The notes under the pieces are model-generated. The model was not told the origin of the DNA and did not search any database. It saw only the letters and a program-made list of their open reading frames with translations. Shown here piece by piece: positions 16,471 to 25,206 of a DNA stretch of 64,000 nt. Where the stretch lies: the NCBI RefSeq assembly GCF_008635795.1, contig NZ_VWRQ01000008.1, positions 1 to 64,000 on the forward strand, in the 5' to 3' direction. How positions within the stretch are numbered: the first letter of the stretch is position 1; every line of letters starts with the position of its first letter. This DNA is from Paenibacillus tepidiphilus (lineage in GTDB: Bacteria; Bacillota; Bacilli; Paenibacillales; Paenibacillaceae). Position numbers and translations under genes: made by a program.

Positions 16471-17107
16471 CGACCATCCTTCCGTAGGCGAAGGAACTAA
16501 AAATATGATTGAGCAGGACCCGGAAATGAAGGTTACGGTCATTCTCTCGCCGATGGAGGCGCTGGAGCTGGTCAAGAGCGAGAGCTTCGATGTGATGCTG
16601 TTCGACCTGAACATGCCGGCGATCAGCGGTCTGGAGCTGACCAAACGGATGATTGCCGTTCAGCCTGAGAGCCGGGTGCTTATCTATACCGGATATGAGA
16701 TCAGCCCCAACTTCAATCTGCTGATCGACTCCGGTGTATCCGGCTTCGTGAGCAAGACGGTGACCCGCGAGCATCTTCTCAATGCGATCCGCTGTGCGCT
16801 CCGCGGTGAAGCGATTATTCCGGTCTCCCTGCTGCGGCAGCTGCGGCGCCGCGATATCCGCATCAATGAATCGCGGGAAGAGAAGGCGCTGGATGAAGTG
16901 TCGATCAATGAACGCGAGCAGGAGATTCTGCAGGAGGTGGCGAGCGGTAGCAGCAACAAGGATATCGCGTCCAGAATGCTGATGAGCCAGCGGACAGTGG
17001 AATACAACCTCACCCGGATTTTTGAGAAGCTGGGCGTCCGTTCCCGTGCCGAAGCGGTGGTGGCCGCCCGGCGGCTTAAGCTGATCCATTATAATGATTT
17101 TATATAG
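16448..17107 (+). CDS. comA: Quorum-sensing response regulator
   Basis: 219 residues. The receiver domain has the acidic pair in LLVDDHP, phosphoacceptor D53 (LFDLNMP) and the conserved Lys in VSKTV. A NarL/LuxR helix-turn-helix follows (about 150-210): LDEVSINEREQEILQEVASG and MSQRTVEYNLTRIFEKLGV. In B. subtilis ComA~P activates competence, surfactin and degQ genes. It is the last gene of the cluster, overlapping comP, and ends in a terminator. Targets in this organism are unknown; candidate half-sites lie before comX. Confidence 0.92.
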   Translation: MIKILLVDDHPSVGEGTKNMIEQDPEMKVTVILSPMEALELVKSESFDVMLFDLNMPAISGLELTKRMIAVQPESRVLIYTGYEISPNFNLLIDSGVSGFVSKTVTREHLLNAIRCALRGEAIIPVSLLRQLRRRDIRINESREEKALDEVSINEREQEILQEVASGSSNKDIASRMLMSQRTVEYNLTRIFEKLGVRSRAEAVVAARRLKLIHYNDFI

Positions 17108-17108
17108 A

Positions 17109-17140
17109 AGAAGAGGCTGGAGCCCCAGCCTCTTCTCTTT
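17109..17140 (+). terminator. Terminator of comQXPA
   Basis: AAGAGGCTGG and CCAGCCTCTT form a stem of about ten bp around a short loop, followed by CTCTTTGT, directly after the comA stop. Confidence 0.85.
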
Positions 17141-17158
17141 GTGTTCACCAGACCACTG

Positions 17159-17923
17159 TTATCCGCTCCACTGTACCCCGTCGTAGGTCCAACTCTTACC
17201 GCCGATCCGGATCTCCCAGAGTGTCTTGCCTTCCTCCCTGGTGAACGTCCAGTTCATTTCCTTCCATACGCCCGATGGCTTGTCTGCAACCGCCGTCCAG
17301 CTGTCTCCTTCATCGCAGGTAACCCAGAACACCGCCTCTTCCCCGGCAATCTCCTTGGCCAGCAATAAGCCGTACGTCGTGCCCGAGAAAAATACGGGCA
17401 GCTCCACTGAGTAAAGTGAATCAGGAGTTCCCTCCAACTGGACCAGCGACCAGCCTGCTCCGCCGTTATCCGTGCGGAACAGACCGCTGTACCCGCCTCG
17501 CGGACTATCAACTGTAATCCAGCCGTCGCTGACTGATGTGAACAGCATTCCGGATACCGCTTCGCTGGGCAGAATGCCGGATGCGGTATCGGCGATTATC
17601 TGCCAGGTTGCTCCGTCATCGTTAGTCTTGTACAGGTTGTTATCTGCACTGAACATCCCCTGTCCAGCCACTTCCATTCGCCAGCCTTCACCTTCAGCAA
17701 GGGAATATCGCAAGTAACTCACGTTCTGCGGACTTGTATCGTCAGACGGAGGCACGGGAGTATACGTATCTGGCGATACAGGCGGGGTTGCGGGTACAAC
17801 GGATGCCGCGGATGCGGTCAGGGCGGGAAGCTCTGTATCATTGACTTCAAGTGCAGCTGTCTGGCGGCTACAGCCTGACAACATAAGAGCGGCTATTATA
17901 GATAGAATGAGCCTTAACCTCAT
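17159..17923 (-). CDS. Lipoprotein with BNR/photosynthesis-stability-like repeats
   Basis: 254 residues from the ATG at 17923 with GGAGGG seven bases upstream. The signal peptide ends in a lipobox (LMLSGC). A Pro/Ser/Thr-rich spacer (about 30-65) leads to a region with repeats such as LYKTNDDGATWQII, LFRTDNGGAGWSLV and WVTCDEGDSWTAV. These are Asp-box-like motifs, as in sialidase/YCF48-type beta-propellers. Its role is unknown; it is probably exposed on the cell surface. It lies 85 bp downstream of another secreted protein gene on the same strand. Confidence 0.75.
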   Translation of the reverse strand: MRLRLILSIIAALMLSGCSRQTAALEVNDTELPALTASAASVVPATPPVSPDTYTPVPPSDDTSPQNVSYLRYSLAEGEGWRMEVAGQGMFSADNNLYKTNDDGATWQIIADTASGILPSEAVSGMLFTSVSDGWITVDSPRGGYSGLFRTDNGGAGWSLVQLEGTPDSLYSVELPVFFSGTTYGLLLAKEIAGEEAVFWVTCDEGDSWTAVADKPSGVWKEMNWTFTREEGKTLWEIRIGGKSWTYDGVQWSG

Positions 17924-18008
17924 TTGTATTCCCTCCATGAAGCCACAACAATGGATAAGAAAGGCCTGCACATGGCATGCAGGCGCTCCCTTTGTTGCGG
18001 CAGTCCGG

Positions 18009-19103
18009 CTATTTCACTTTAACTTTGTTGAACGTTGGGGCAGAACCTTCAGCTGCTGTCACAAAAAAGGCTGTTCCCGACGAACTGTCATAGCCCAGAA
18101 ACTTGGAGCCTTTAGCCACTCCGGTAAGATCCTTGGCAATGGCCGCCGGACTGCTCACAGGGTACAAGCTCCATTGCTCTGTTGCCAGGTCCTGCACAAA
18201 TACGGTACTCCCGACGACTTGTGTATTCCAGCCCCCGGGTTTCTCCCCGCTTAGCTGTTCAAATACCCGCTGATGATCGACAAGCGGCTTGCCGTTGCTG
18301 AGGCTGTACAGGGCATGGAAGGATTGGGCTGCGACCTGATCAGGCTGCACTGCACTGGGGGGCGTGATTCCCTCGAAGGAATAGGAGGACCACACGTTTA
18401 ATTGGCCCTGGCTGTTGATTTGCAGCTGCTGATCAATCTCCAGCCTGGGTATGCTGGTTACTGTTTTACTGTACAGATTAACGATACGCACAAAATAATC
18501 CCAGGCCATAATCCGTTCCCCCGAGTACTTAATTGCAAGATTAGGATAAGCGGTGAAGTCCCAATCCACTACACCTACACCCATGTACATATCCTTTAAG
18601 TCTTCAGCCTGTGCAGTGTATTTAGCTATAGGCTTACCTGCGTTGCTGTAAAGGGTGAACTGGTTGCCCTCTTGAACCATGATGCGCTCTTTCGCCGCCG
18701 CTGCAGGAGCGACCCATTTCACCTTACCTTGGGCAGGCGCTTTAAGGGGAAACTTAGTGATGCTCAACTCCAGCCCGTCCGCATTGTAGACATGCTTCTC
18801 CAACTGATTGGTGGGCCCTGCTGTCAGTACGACTACTTTGGCCGGACTATTCAGTACATGCACATCAAGCGCCTGCTGCTGCCCCAACTTCTTGGTGGCT
18901 CCATTCTGGTTCAGGTTAATAAGGTAGGCCCCGTCGGAGGTGACGGCGACGCTTGTGGTGTGGTCAAGCTGATAGACAGGGCTGTTTCTTTCCAGCAGCG
19001 CCGCAGGTAAACCATCAGTTGCCGCCAATGAGACTTTGGGAGCAAATGAGAGGCTTGCCGCCATCAGTAAAAGAACGGTAAACTTAAGCTTTAAGTTTTT
19101 CAT
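18009..19103 (-). CDS. Secreted protein of unknown function
   Basis: 364 residues. An N-terminal signal peptide (KLKFTVLLLMAASLSF, cleavage near SLAA) has no lipobox. The rest is rich in short beta strands with patterns such as VAVTSDGAYLINLNQNG and FTLYSNAGKPIAKY, which suggests a beta-propeller or similar fold. No catalytic motif or wall anchor is visible. GGAAGGGG precedes the ATG. It is transcribed divergently from the GNAT gene and may be cotranscribed with the lipoprotein at 17159. Confidence 0.7.
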   Translation of the reverse strand: MKNLKLKFTVLLLMAASLSFAPKVSLAATDGLPAALLERNSPVYQLDHTTSVAVTSDGAYLINLNQNGATKKLGQQQALDVHVLNSPAKVVVLTAGPTNQLEKHVYNADGLELSITKFPLKAPAQGKVKWVAPAAAAKERIMVQEGNQFTLYSNAGKPIAKYTAQAEDLKDMYMGVGVVDWDFTAYPNLAIKYSGERIMAWDYFVRIVNLYSKTVTSIPRLEIDQQLQINSQGQLNVWSSYSFEGITPPSAVQPDQVAAQSFHALYSLSNGKPLVDHQRVFEQLSGEKPGGWNTQVVGSTVFVQDLATEQWSLYPVSSPAAIAKDLTGVAKGSKFLGYDSSSGTAFFVTAAEGSAPTFNKVKVK

Positions 19104-19191
19104 CCTGTCGCCCCTTCCTTTTTTTTACACTATAATTAGACGGGTAGATCAGGAAATAGTTACGCCAAACGGCCGAAAAAGGAGAATCTGC

Positions 19192-20001
19192 ATGAAGCCA
19201 TTGCAATACGTTACTCAAATTGAACGGGTTGAGGTCGAGCTGACCCGATTAAATGCGGCACGGTCGCTGGTGGAGAAGCCCAGACAGCTGGAGATTCGGA
19301 CGCTGGGACAGTGCACCCTGCTGCGCGATCTGACCGATCCGGCATCCGGTTATTATAACCGGGTCAAAGGCCTGGGCCCCGATGATCTGCATCGTCTTGA
19401 TGAGGTGCTGGAGTATTATCCGGATACGCCGCCTTGCTTCGATCTGACTCCTGATCATATGACCGAGGAAGTGGCTTCGGAGCTGAGCCGCAGAGGCTTC
19501 ATTCCAGCGGGGCAGCTGGTATTCATGCAGGTGCAGCCGGGTCCCGGGGCAGAGCCTCCGGCATCTCCGCCAGAGCAGCAGATTACGGTGGAGCGTGTCA
19601 CCGCTGGCAATGTGGAGGAGTACATCTCCTGGATTGCCGATTCGATGGGCGGCAAGGAGATCAGTGCGGAGATGCTGGAGCGTTCCAGAGACTATTTTTA
19701 CCGTGAGGACTTTCTTAATTATATGATTCTCATAGACGGCGCCCCGGCCGCGATGGGCTCGCTGTTCATGTACGGGCAAGAGGGATACATCGCCAACGAC
19801 TATACGTTCCCGGCGTTCCGGGGCAGAGGTCTGCAGACACGGCTGCTGAGGCAGAGGCTGCACGATGCGGCTGAACGGGGACTGACCGAAGTGTACACTG
19901 ACGTGGAATTTGGTTCGGCTAGTCACTCGAATATGGAGAGAACCGGATTTAGAACGGTATTCCTGAATACGTTTTGGATGAAGCCGGATAATTCAAAATA
20001 G
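19192..20001 (+). CDS. GNAT-family N-acetyltransferase
   Basis: 269 residues from the ATG at 19192 with GGAG eight bases upstream; the frame extends further upstream but overlaps the divergent gene. The C-terminal half (about 135-265) has the GNAT core: FPAFRGRGLQTRLLRQRLHDA is the acetyl-CoA binding segment (RGxGxxxxLL) and SHSNMERTGFRTVFLNTFW the last strand pair. The N-terminal half looks like a second, degenerate GNAT-like domain. The substrate is unknown; it could be an amine, amino acid or protein. Confidence 0.85.
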   Translation: MKPLQYVTQIERVEVELTRLNAARSLVEKPRQLEIRTLGQCTLLRDLTDPASGYYNRVKGLGPDDLHRLDEVLEYYPDTPPCFDLTPDHMTEEVASELSRRGFIPAGQLVFMQVQPGPGAEPPASPPEQQITVERVTAGNVEEYISWIADSMGGKEISAEMLERSRDYFYREDFLNYMILIDGAPAAMGSLFMYGQEGYIANDYTFPAFRGRGLQTRLLRQRLHDAAERGLTEVYTDVEFGSASHSNMERTGFRTVFLNTFWMKPDNSK

Positions 20002-20289
20002 ACATAGAGGAAGTGTGAACTTTTTCAGATAAACATAAATTTAATAACTGAAAAACGTTGCCTAAAAGTGTAATTATATGGTATCTTACAAGTGGAATCG
20101 CTTGTCTTCAAGATATGAATTAAACCTTTAAGGAGGAGGTTGAATAACGGAGAATTCTACTTATTTCCTCGCATTCCTCATATGCCTACCACACTGGAAC
20201 TCTGCTCAATGAACTTAATTTCATTGCCAGCAAGACGGAATATTTATTTTAAATAGCATTAAAATATACCCGTCATTTTCCCGGTTAAC

Positions 20290-20305
20290 ATGAAAGCGCA
20301 TTCAT
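20290..20305. promoter_or_regulatory. Catabolite-responsive element (CcpA site)
   Basis: ATGAAAGCGCATTCAT fits the cre consensus WTGNAANCGNWNNCW at every defined position. It lies 22 bases before the start codon of the lyase gene, so CcpA bound there would block expression when preferred sugars are available. The rest of the spacer (20002-20289) holds an SD-like AAGGAGGAGG at 20130 without a well-placed start codon, and no further gene. Confidence 0.75.
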
Positions 20306-20326
20306 TATAATAAGGAGGGCTTATCT

Positions 20327-21958
20327 GTGAAAATACGCTTAGTCCGCAAAGCTATCGGTATTGTAATGGCAGTTATTTTATTTGCTGCCGCCATTCTCAT
20401 TCCTGCTCCCAAGGGGTATGCTGCAACTATTTATGTGACAGACAACGGAACCTCTCTTGTCGTGAATACAGGTGCCGGGCTTGTCTACACTGTGAACAAA
20501 GATAACGGGGATATCACCTCCTGCAAGCTGAACGGAACAGAGCTGAGCAGCTCCGGCGGTAAAGGCTCGCATATTGCCTCCGGCCTGGGATCTGCGACTA
20601 ATGTCACTTGGAGTACCTCGCCGTCGGGATCGACGCTGCTTATTACCGTCTCCACCGATACGCTGACGCACTATTATTCCTCACGCGGAGGAGAGAACAC
20701 CATCTATATGGCGACCTATGTGACCGCTGAGCCGTCTGTGGGGGAATTGCGGTATATTTTCCGGGGGAACGGCAATGTACTGACAGGTGTTCCGGCGGGT
20801 TCCAGCAACAGGGGCTCGACAGGGGCGATTGAGAGCTCTGATGTGTACGGCTATTCCAACGGCTACACGACTTCGAAATATTATGGCAATGATCAGGCGA
20901 AGGACCTGACGGTCCGTGGGGTTACGGGCAACGGTGTCGGAGTATTCATGGCTTATGGCAACCGCGAGAAGAGCTCGGGCGGTCCCTTTTTCCGCGATAT
21001 CCAGTTCCAGAGCGGCGGGGACACCGAGGTCTATAACTATATGAACTCGGGACATGCCCAAACCGAGAATTGGCGGATGGGTCTGCACGGACCGTATGCA
21101 CTCATCTTTACGACCGGCGGAACGCCGAGTGTACCGGACTTCAGCTGGATGTCCGGTCTGAATCTGCAGGGCTGGGTGTCCAGCCGGGGCAATGTGGTGC
21201 TGAACGGGCTGTCCGGTATGGACTCCGGCAGTGCCTACACGATCGGGTTCGCAAACAGCACAGCCCAATACTGGACGGCGGCCACTTCTACCGGCTCGGC
21301 AGTCAGGCAGGGCATGATTCCGGGAACCTATACTATGACGGTATACAAGGGTGAACTGGGTGTGTATACCGAAACTGTGACAGTGAACGCAGGAACGACA
21401 ACAACACTGAATACCCGCACGATTACAGGTGACCCTTCCGCCGCGTCCGCGATCTGGCGTATCGGCAATTGGGACGGCACTCCCCGGGAACTGCTGAACG
21501 GGCAGACGATTCAGGTGCGGCATCCATCCGACAGCCGCAATCCGGGCTGGGGGCCGGTTGCGTATGCGGTAGGCAGTGCTACGAACAAATTCCCGGCGGT
21601 ACAGTTCCGGGCGCAGAATTCGCCGACGACGGTCACCTTCAGCCTGAATTCCACGCAGGCTGCTTCTGCTCACACGCTTAACATTGGCATTACAACGGCC
21701 TATAATAACGGACGGCCCAGTGTAACTATAAATGGTCATGCCTTAAGTAATCCTTCCGCGTCGTCGCAGCCGGATTCGCGCAGCTTCACCATCGGGACTT
21801 ACCGGGGCAACAATACCAGATTCTCCTGGAGCATCCCTTCCTCCTATCTAATATCGGGCACCAACACATTGTCCATCACTCCGATCAGCGGCTCCAGCGA
21901 TCTGGGCCCATGGCTGAGCGCCGGATGGGTTTATGACTGCGTTGAGCTGTTGAATTAA
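20327..21958 (+). CDS. Secreted rhamnogalacturonan lyase (PL4-like)
   Basis: 543 residues from a GTG with AAGGAGGG seven bases upstream. A signal peptide ends near GYAA. The N-terminal beta-sandwich (about 30-285) has the RhgB_N pattern: YTVNKDNGDITSCKLNGTEL, a Lys in SKYYGNDQAKDL and a His in NSGHAQTENWRMGLHGP, where PL4 enzymes place their catalytic Lys and His. A fibronectin-III-like domain (GMIPGTYTMTVYKGELGVY) and a C-terminal CBM-like domain (IWRIGNWDGTPRELLNG, WVYDCVELLN) complete the three-domain PL4 layout. It would cleave rhamnogalacturonan-I of pectin by beta-elimination outside the cell. It appears monocistronic, with an upstream cre and a downstream terminator. Confidence 0.9.
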   Translation: MKIRLVRKAIGIVMAVILFAAAILIPAPKGYAATIYVTDNGTSLVVNTGAGLVYTVNKDNGDITSCKLNGTELSSSGGKGSHIASGLGSATNVTWSTSPSGSTLLITVSTDTLTHYYSSRGGENTIYMATYVTAEPSVGELRYIFRGNGNVLTGVPAGSSNRGSTGAIESSDVYGYSNGYTTSKYYGNDQAKDLTVRGVTGNGVGVFMAYGNREKSSGGPFFRDIQFQSGGDTEVYNYMNSGHAQTENWRMGLHGPYALIFTTGGTPSVPDFSWMSGLNLQGWVSSRGNVVLNGLSGMDSGSAYTIGFANSTAQYWTAATSTGSAVRQGMIPGTYTMTVYKGELGVYTETVTVNAGTTTTLNTRTITGDPSAASAIWRIGNWDGTPRELLNGQTIQVRHPSDSRNPGWGPVAYAVGSATNKFPAVQFRAQNSPTTVTFSLNSTQAASAHTLNIGITTAYNNGRPSVTINGHALSNPSASSQPDSRSFTIGTYRGNNTRFSWSIPSSYLISGTNTLSITPISGSSDLGPWLSAGWVYDCVELLN

Positions 21959-22005
21959 GCCGGACTCGGGACTACTTTGCTGTTATGATACCAGTTTAAC
22001 CAGCT

Positions 22006-22050
22006 GCCGGCTCTGCCGCTTGCCCGTTGGAGCGCAGAGCCGGTATTTTG
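22006..22050 (+). terminator. Terminator of the PL4 lyase gene
   Basis: CCGGCTCTGC and GCAGAGCCGG form a ten-bp perfect stem, followed by TATTTTGTT. Confidence 0.8.
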
Positions 22051-22129
22051 TTCTTCAACATTGAAACTTATGCGGCCTATGATACAGTGAGGGTAAACAT
22101 TTTTTCGATAAAGTTAAAGGTGGATTGAA

Positions 22130-22507
22130 ATGGAAATGGAAATCACTATTGATCAGCAAGGGGATTCCAAGGTTGCCGTCCTGAACAGCGCCGATATCGT
22201 TATTTCTGACGTTCAAGATGCGCTAGATCTGATGGCTACGGTGAGGCATGTTTATGATTGCGGTAAGCTGCTGCTTCAGCAGTCGAATCTGCCGGATGAT
22301 TTTTATGAACTGCGCACGAAGCTGGCAGGGGAGATTCTGCAAAAGTATACCAACTATCACTTCAAGCTGGCTATTGTCGGCGATTTTAGCCGCTATCATA
22401 GCAAAAGCCTGAACGATTTCATCTACGAATGCAATCAAGGCAAGCTGGTGTTCTTCGCGGCGAGCCGGGAGGATGCTTTAAGCGCGCTGCATCAGGCTGC
22501 TGAATAG
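22130..22507 (+). CDS. DUF4180 domain protein
   Basis: 125 residues, spanning one DUF4180 domain: VAVLNSADIVISDVQDALDL, then LPDDFYELRTKLAGEILQKY and KLAIVGDFSRYHSKSLNDFI. Members are short cytoplasmic proteins of unknown biochemical role, frequent in Bacillota. AGGTGGATTGAA precedes the ATG. The lipoprotein gene starts ten bases after its stop, suggesting one transcript. Confidence 0.85.
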   Translation: MEMEITIDQQGDSKVAVLNSADIVISDVQDALDLMATVRHVYDCGKLLLQQSNLPDDFYELRTKLAGEILQKYTNYHFKLAIVGDFSRYHSKSLNDFIYECNQGKLVFFAASREDALSALHQAAE

Positions 22508-22517
22508 GGGGAGCGGG

Positions 22518-23213
22518 ATGGGAAGAGAATGGCGGATATATGCGGTTATTGTTGCTGTCCTGGTCTCTATAATGGTAACGGGATGTTCTGGGCAGGAGCG
22601 GTCAACCGCCGGCCTTACCTCTGAACAATTCACGGAGCTGCGGCAGCAATACCCCTTAGCGACGGGTTATCCGGCACTGATTGATATGGTAGAGGTGAGC
22701 TTTGAAGATATTATGGAGCATACCGATGCGGTCATTATAGCCGAAGTCATCCGGCAAATGCCGAATTATACGGTGGATTTGCCGTTTGCGCCCGGGGCGC
22801 CCGAGACCAAGCTTAAGGAAAAGCAGGAGGCGGCCGGGTTCGGAGCAGTTACATCCATCGAGTGTGTATCCTATCAAGCCAAAGTGCAGCGGGTAATTAC
22901 AGGCGCGAAGGTAGCCGATGAGATTAACCTCTTCTATAATGCTGAGTTTCAAAACATTGAGACACCGCTGAAGCCCGGCATGAAAATTGTAACCGCCGTG
23001 ATGGAAGGCTCAGGCAACCAGCCGGAAGACAGCTATTCCTTCACCCGGTACAGCACCTATTATGTGGTAGAGGGCGATTATGTATTAACCGCCTACGAAG
23101 GTGAAACGGAGAAACGGCAAGACTTTGATCTACGCACGAACGGCAAGACGCTGGAGAATCTCATTGCTGAGATCAGAAATTTGGAAAAGCAGCGGCAGGC
23201 AGCCGGGCATTAA
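22518..23213 (+). CDS. Lipoprotein of unknown function
   Basis: 231 residues. The N-terminal hydrophobic stretch ends in a lipobox (IMVTGCSG). The mature part has no recognised domain; it contains TDAVIIAEVIRQMPNY and AKVQRVITGAKVADEINLFY, a pattern common in small Bacillota lipoproteins that resemble a beta-barrel. Gap to the DUF4180 gene is ten bases. Its last four bases overlap the stop of the convergent AMP-binding gene. Confidence 0.75.
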   Translation: MGREWRIYAVIVAVLVSIMVTGCSGQERSTAGLTSEQFTELRQQYPLATGYPALIDMVEVSFEDIMEHTDAVIIAEVIRQMPNYTVDLPFAPGAPETKLKEKQEAAGFGAVTSIECVSYQAKVQRVITGAKVADEINLFYNAEFQNIETPLKPGMKIVTAVMEGSGNQPEDSYSFTRYSTYYVVEGDYVLTAYEGETEKRQDFDLRTNGKTLENLIAEIRNLEKQRQAAGH

Positions 23214-24778
23214 TTAATTTGGCGTAACCGTCCACGCCAAAATGGCTTGCGGATTTCCGGTTTATTGATTTTTCCGACGGCTGTTTTGGGGAGGGAGTCC
23301 ATAATCTCTAATCGCTTAGGGATTTTGAAAGCAGCCAGTTTATTTGTGCAGAACTCCTGCAGCTCAAGAAGGGTAATCATCTCACCTTGCTGCGGCACAA
23401 TGACAGCAGTAACCTGTTCTCCTTCATCTGTTAGAGGAGTCCCTATTACGGCAACCTCCAGTACAGCGGGATGCCAGCCTAAGATCGCCTCGACCTCAGC
23501 GCAGAACACATTGAGTCCATCCACAATAATCATGTCCTTCTTCCGGTCCAGAAGATAAAGAAAGCCGTCCTCATCCAATCTGCCGATATCTCCGGTGTGT
23601 AACCAACCGTTTCGCAGAGAGGCTTCAGTATCTGCGGAATTTCTCCAGTAGCCCAGCATCATTTGTCCACCACTGCAGATAATCTCTCCTGTCTCCCCCG
23701 GGGCGGCATCATTGCCGTTCTCGTCAATAATGCGCACGCTGTACGGATGCTGGCCCCATAAAGCCAGGTCAGCGGGCTTGCCGACTGACAAGAGACGATG
23801 CAGCTTGCCTTCACGGATGCATTGATTAATAGCTAAGAAGCTTATAAACTGGCCGCTTTCGGTCTGAGAATATACCTCCAGAATCTGAACGCCCGGAAAT
23901 ACCTGTATTGCCTGATGGAAGGTTCCGGCACTAATGGGTGCACCGCCGCAGGTGATGCCTTGAAGCGAGGGTATGCGCGTTGCGTTCTTGGTTTTAAGCT
24001 GGACAAGTTCTTTAAACTGCGAGCCTACAGTACCCAGAAATGTGATCTCTTCGTGTTCAACGATACGGGCTATGTCCTCGATTTCAAGCGGATAGGCATC
24101 CGGATAGATAAGCCTCCCGCCTTCATACAATGTGCTCCAGAGAATAAATTGTCCGGTCAAATGGGCTTGATTGAAGACAAGGGACTTTTTGGCCGGGTTG
24201 TGTCCTCCGCCTCTGGCCGGATTCATAAACGACCAATGGCTGATACTGCGGTGAGAGTGCATGACGCCTTTCGCACGGCCGGTTGTGCCCCCGGTGTAGA
24301 TTATGAGCGCTATGTCATCAGGTTCAGCATGAAACCATGAGGTCAGAGGCGGATAATAAGAGATGAACTCTGCAATGGAATTAGGCGTATATCCGGGATC
24401 ACAGGATACTAGCAGTGCCTGAGACAGCTGTACGGCAATCGTATCCATATCGGCAGCCGCAGCGTCATAGACGATGACTGCGGGATCGGCATCCTGCAGT
24501 ATCTGCACCTTTTCGGCGGTGGTCAAAGAAGGGAACAGGGTTACCGGAATAGCCCCAATTGCGATTGCAGCACATTCAGCGATAACCAGATCCGGAGAGG
24601 GGTTACCCAATAGGGCAATCCGGTCACCAGGTTCAATCGATAGCTGCTGGAGTCCGTGGGCAACGCTGCTGACCCGGGAGAGCAATTCTCCGTAGGTTAG
24701 GGTTATACTTGGGGATTGAATCACCACATGATGGGGGTTCATTGCGGCAACAACGGGCAAAATTTCGGAAAGAAGCAT
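23210..24778 (-). CDS. Class I adenylate-forming enzyme (acyl-CoA synthetase-like)
   Basis: 522 residues from the ATG at 24778 (AGGAGG seven bases upstream). All core motifs of the ANL family are present: LIIYTGGTTGRAKGVMHSHR (A3, near 165), EVYSQTESGQ (A5), GWLHTGDIGRLDEDGFLYLL (A7), DRKKDMIIVDGLNVF (A8) and PKTAVGKINKPEIR with the catalytic Lys (A10). It should activate a carboxylic acid as an acyl-AMP and probably transfer it to CoA. No carrier protein or other pathway gene is adjacent, so the acid is unknown. Glu replaces nothing essential and the gene appears intact. Confidence 0.88.
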   Translation of the reverse strand: MLLSEILPVVAAMNPHHVVIQSPSITLTYGELLSRVSSVAHGLQQLSIEPGDRIALLGNPSPDLVIAECAAIAIGAIPVTLFPSLTTAEKVQILQDADPAVIVYDAAAADMDTIAVQLSQALLVSCDPGYTPNSIAEFISYYPPLTSWFHAEPDDIALIIYTGGTTGRAKGVMHSHRSISHWSFMNPARGGGHNPAKKSLVFNQAHLTGQFILWSTLYEGGRLIYPDAYPLEIEDIARIVEHEEITFLGTVGSQFKELVQLKTKNATRIPSLQGITCGGAPISAGTFHQAIQVFPGVQILEVYSQTESGQFISFLAINQCIREGKLHRLLSVGKPADLALWGQHPYSVRIIDENGNDAAPGETGEIICSGGQMMLGYWRNSADTEASLRNGWLHTGDIGRLDEDGFLYLLDRKKDMIIVDGLNVFCAEVEAILGWHPAVLEVAVIGTPLTDEGEQVTAVIVPQQGEMITLLELQEFCTNKLAAFKIPKRLEIMDSLPKTAVGKINKPEIRKPFWRGRLRQIN

Positions 24779-24936
24779 TATTTGACCTCCTAGTAGTGGA
24801 GAAATAAGCATGACCTATAAGTTTACTCTGAATTAATCGTATAAGGTTCTGACTAAAATCCAGTTTATTCTAATTTGGCGCTTCCGAATGCATTAAGGAC
24901 AGCTGGAAAGCGGTTGATCACTTGAAAGGATGTGAG

Positions 24937-25206
24937 ATGAAATGTCCGGACGAACAGAAGCGGCAAGACTGGCTCATGCTTGTAAGGGAGATTCTTCGTG
25001 GGTATGAACGCGATGATCGGCTGACGGAAGCGGAACGTGACTGCCTGTTTTATACGATGTGCGGTATTCAGATAATCTTCACCGCGTACTGGCAGGGTGA
25101 GGGAAGAGCAGACCAGGCAGTAATCAATCTGGAGGCGCTGCTTGCGCTGGTGCGGGTAAGAGTAAGAGCTTGCTTGCTCCAAGATTCTGAACATAAAGTT
25201 CAATAA
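24937..25206 (+). pseudogene. Remnant of an aminoglycoside-phosphotransferase-like kinase (C-terminal part)
   Basis: 89 codons from an ATG that does have AAGGA at a suitable distance. The sequence ILRGYERDDRLTEAERDCLF followed by MCGIQIIFTAYWQGEG resembles the last helices of APH/choline-kinase-like proteins. The kinase core (HGDxxxxN, DxD) is absent and not found upstream. It is therefore most likely the surviving tail of a deleted gene, although translation of the fragment cannot be excluded. The last seven bases overlap the convergent gene. Confidence 0.5.

Noticed and set aside
20140..20253. TTG-started 37-codon frame next to AAGGAGGAGG
   Set aside because: The ribosome site touches the start codon with no spacer, and the peptide is not recognisable.
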